From contig JAUMZE010000001.1 in assembly GCA_030528285.1 (NCBI GenBank), forward strand, positions 310,001 through 374,000: 64,000 nucleotides of DNA, read 5' to 3'. A model generated the notes under the pieces. The model was not told the origin of the DNA and ran no database searches. It saw only the letters and a program-made list of their open reading frames with translations. Positions 62,626-64,000 of this stretch are shown here, piece by piece. Both the position numbers and the translations under genes were made by a program. The stretch comes from Aerococcus sp. (GTDB lineage: Bacteria; Bacillota; Bacilli; Lactobacillales; Aerococcaceae). Each line of letters opens with the position of its first letter. Positions within the stretch are counted from its first letter, which is position 1.

Positions 62626-64000
62626 TTACATCTTGTCTGGTGCAGCCACACCCAATAAGCTCAACCCATCCTTCAAGACAATCGTCGTTGCTTTAACGAG
62701 AGCGAGACGTGCATTTAGTTGGTCATCCTTGTCCAAGATCCGCGTATTCCCGTAGAACTTGTTGAAGGCTTGTGCCAACGTAATCGTGTATTTAGCGATG
62801 ACAGATGGCTCATAGGTGGTAAAGGCACGTTCAACATAAGTTGGATATTCGTTCAGCAATTTGACAATCCGCCAGCTGAAGTCATCATCCAGGGCATGGA
62901 TTGCGTCCAGATCAATGTCCACGCCGGCTTTTTCGAGCAAGCTCTGTGCCCGTGCATTGGTGTATTGAACGTATGGACCGGTTTCCCCTTCGAAACGAAC
63001 CACTTCTTCCAAGCTAAAGTCGAAGTTATTCAACCGTTCACTCTTCAAATCGTGGAAGATAACCGCACCTACCCCAACTTCTTGGGCAACCTGTTCTTTA
63101 TTTGGCAGATCTGGGTTCTTGGTATCAATTTGTTCTTGAGCGAGGCGTTGAGCTTCATCTAACACGTCCTTCAAGAGGATGATCTTCCCAGCACGAGTCG
63201 ATAATTTCTTCCCGTTCACAGTGATCAACCCAAATTGGATATGGTGCATGTCTTCTTGCCATTCCTTACCTAACTTCGCAAGGACCGCTTTCAATTGTTG
63301 GAAGTGGACCGCTTGCTCGCTACCAACAATGTACAAGCTCTGCGCAAAGTCGAAGGTCCGTTTCCGGTAGTAAGCTGTTGCCAAGTCACGGGTGATGTAG
63401 AGCGTTGCACCATCAGATTTTTGGATCAATGCAGGTGGCAGGTTGTAGTCATCTAAGTCGACAATCTGTGCGCCTTCATTTTCGTGAAGCAGGCCGTCTC
63501 CCTTGAGGTCATCAATGACTTCTTGCATCTTGTCTTCATAGAAGGATTCACCTGTGTAGTGGTCAAATTCAACGTTCAAACGTTTGTAGATGGAGTTGAA
63601 CTCGTTCAAGGATTCTTCACGGAACAATTTCCATAAAGCAGTCACTTCTTCATCACCGTCTTCCAACGCTTTGAAGGTCGCACGCGCTTCATCGTCTAAT
63701 TCCGGTTCTTTTTCTGCTTCTACGTGGAATTTCACATAGAGTTTTACCAGTTCATTGATCGCATTTTCACCACGTACCTTTTCTGGGTCGCCCCATTTAC
63801 GGTAAGCCACGATCAATTTCCCAAATTGGGTTCCCCAGTCACCCAAATGGTTAATCCGCACTGGGTTGTAGCCTAATTTAGCGATGATTTTAGCGAGAGA
63901 ATTCCCGATCACGGTTGAACGCAAATGCCCCATTGACATTGGTTTTGCGATGTTTGGTGAAGACATGTCGAGGGTAATGTTTCGACCATGGCCGAGGTCT
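62626..64000 (-). CDS. argS: Arginyl-tRNA synthetase, N-terminal part outside window
   Basis: About 458 codons are visible and the frame stays open to the right edge, so the first 100 or so residues are missing. DMSSPNIAKPMSMGHLRSTV holds the HIGH-like motif (MGHL), followed by NHLGDWGTQFGKLIVAY. The DALR anticodon-binding C-terminus (ARAQSLLEKAG, LVKATTIVLKDGLSLLGV) is intact. It charges tRNA-Arg. Confidence 0.96.
   Translation of the reverse strand, partial: DLGHGRNITLDMSSPNIAKPMSMGHLRSTVIGNSLAKIIAKLGYNPVRINHLGDWGTQFGKLIVAYRKWGDPEKVRGENAINELVKLYVKFHVEAEKEPELDDEARATFKALEDGDEEVTALWKLFREESLNEFNSIYKRLNVEFDHYTGESFYEDKMQEVIDDLKGDGLLHENEGAQIVDLDDYNLPPALIQKSDGATLYITRDLATAYYRKRTFDFAQSLYIVGSEQAVHFQQLKAVLAKLGKEWQEDMHHIQFGLITVNGKKLSTRAGKIILLKDVLDEAQRLAQEQIDTKNPDLPNKEQVAQEVGVGAVIFHDLKSERLNNFDFSLEEVVRFEGETGPYVQYTNARAQSLLEKAGVDIDLDAIHALDDDFSWRIVKLLNEYPTYVERAFTTYEPSVIAKYTITLAQAFNKFYGNTRILDKDDQLNARLALVKATTIVLKDGLSLLGVAAPDKM

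Overview
The window looks like a chromosomal segment of a low-to-mid GC Firmicute of the order Lactobacillales. The grounds are an S_MK-box (SAM-III) riboswitch ahead of metK, an Apf-like LysM surface protein, a short SRP RNA, a ctsR-clpC pair, a LevR/sigma-54 controlled mannose-class PTS and a LmrCD-like ABC exporter pair. I cannot name the genus from the sequence alone. Most genes lie on the minus strand.

Region 1 (1-20.9 kb, minus strand) is an accessory selenium island. It has three parts. (a) At 1-3.6 kb there is a TVP38-like membrane protein, a two-domain rhodanese lipoprotein, a GrdB/PrdB-family selenoprotein with an in-frame UGA, and a DUF2064 nucleotidyltransferase fused to a phosphotransferase-like domain. 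(b) At 3.8-9.1 kb is selenocysteine synthesis and decoding: selA, selB, a DUF3343 gene, yedF and selD. (c) At 11.2-20.8 kb is a complete selenium-dependent glycine reductase: grdA (Sec), trxB, trxA, grdC, grdD, grdX, grdE and grdB (Sec). Wrecks of a PhnD-like binding protein, an acyl-CoA dehydrogenase and a MetE-like enzyme are interspersed, together with an intact OsmC-like gene. The tRNA-Sec gene lies 7.5 kb beyond grdA, across an arabinose operon. Together these parts would let the cell synthesise and insert selenocysteine and use glycine as a Stickland electron acceptor, yielding acetyl phosphate and hence ATP.

Region 2 (21.2-28.2 kb) holds araR, araD, araB, araA and an araE-like transporter. 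The promoter carries an AraR half-site and a cre-like site. The tRNA-Sec gene with its own promoter and terminator follows.

Region 3 (28.3-36.1 kb) holds tag, a LevR-type activator, PTS IID/IIC/IIB/IIA genes behind a consensus -24/-12 promoter, divergent rpoN, the SRP RNA and a small thioesterase.

Region 4 (36.2-52.3 kb) is mostly housekeeping: a CNNM/CorC-like protein, tadA, clpC-ctsR, a CDF metal exporter with an N-terminal extension, an Apf-like LysM protein, metK with its riboswitch, several small orphan genes, a heterodimeric ABC exporter, DUF2316, a decayed DUF3841 gene and a PfpI-family protein.

Region 5 (52.4-64 kb) holds a tRNA Val-Lys-Leu cluster, a secreted or anchored nuclease, tsaB-rimI-tsaD, DUF896, nadE-pncB, a polyprenyl glycosylphosphotransferase, a YbaK-domain deacylase, a Cof-type HAD phosphatase and the 3' part of argS, which runs off the right edge.
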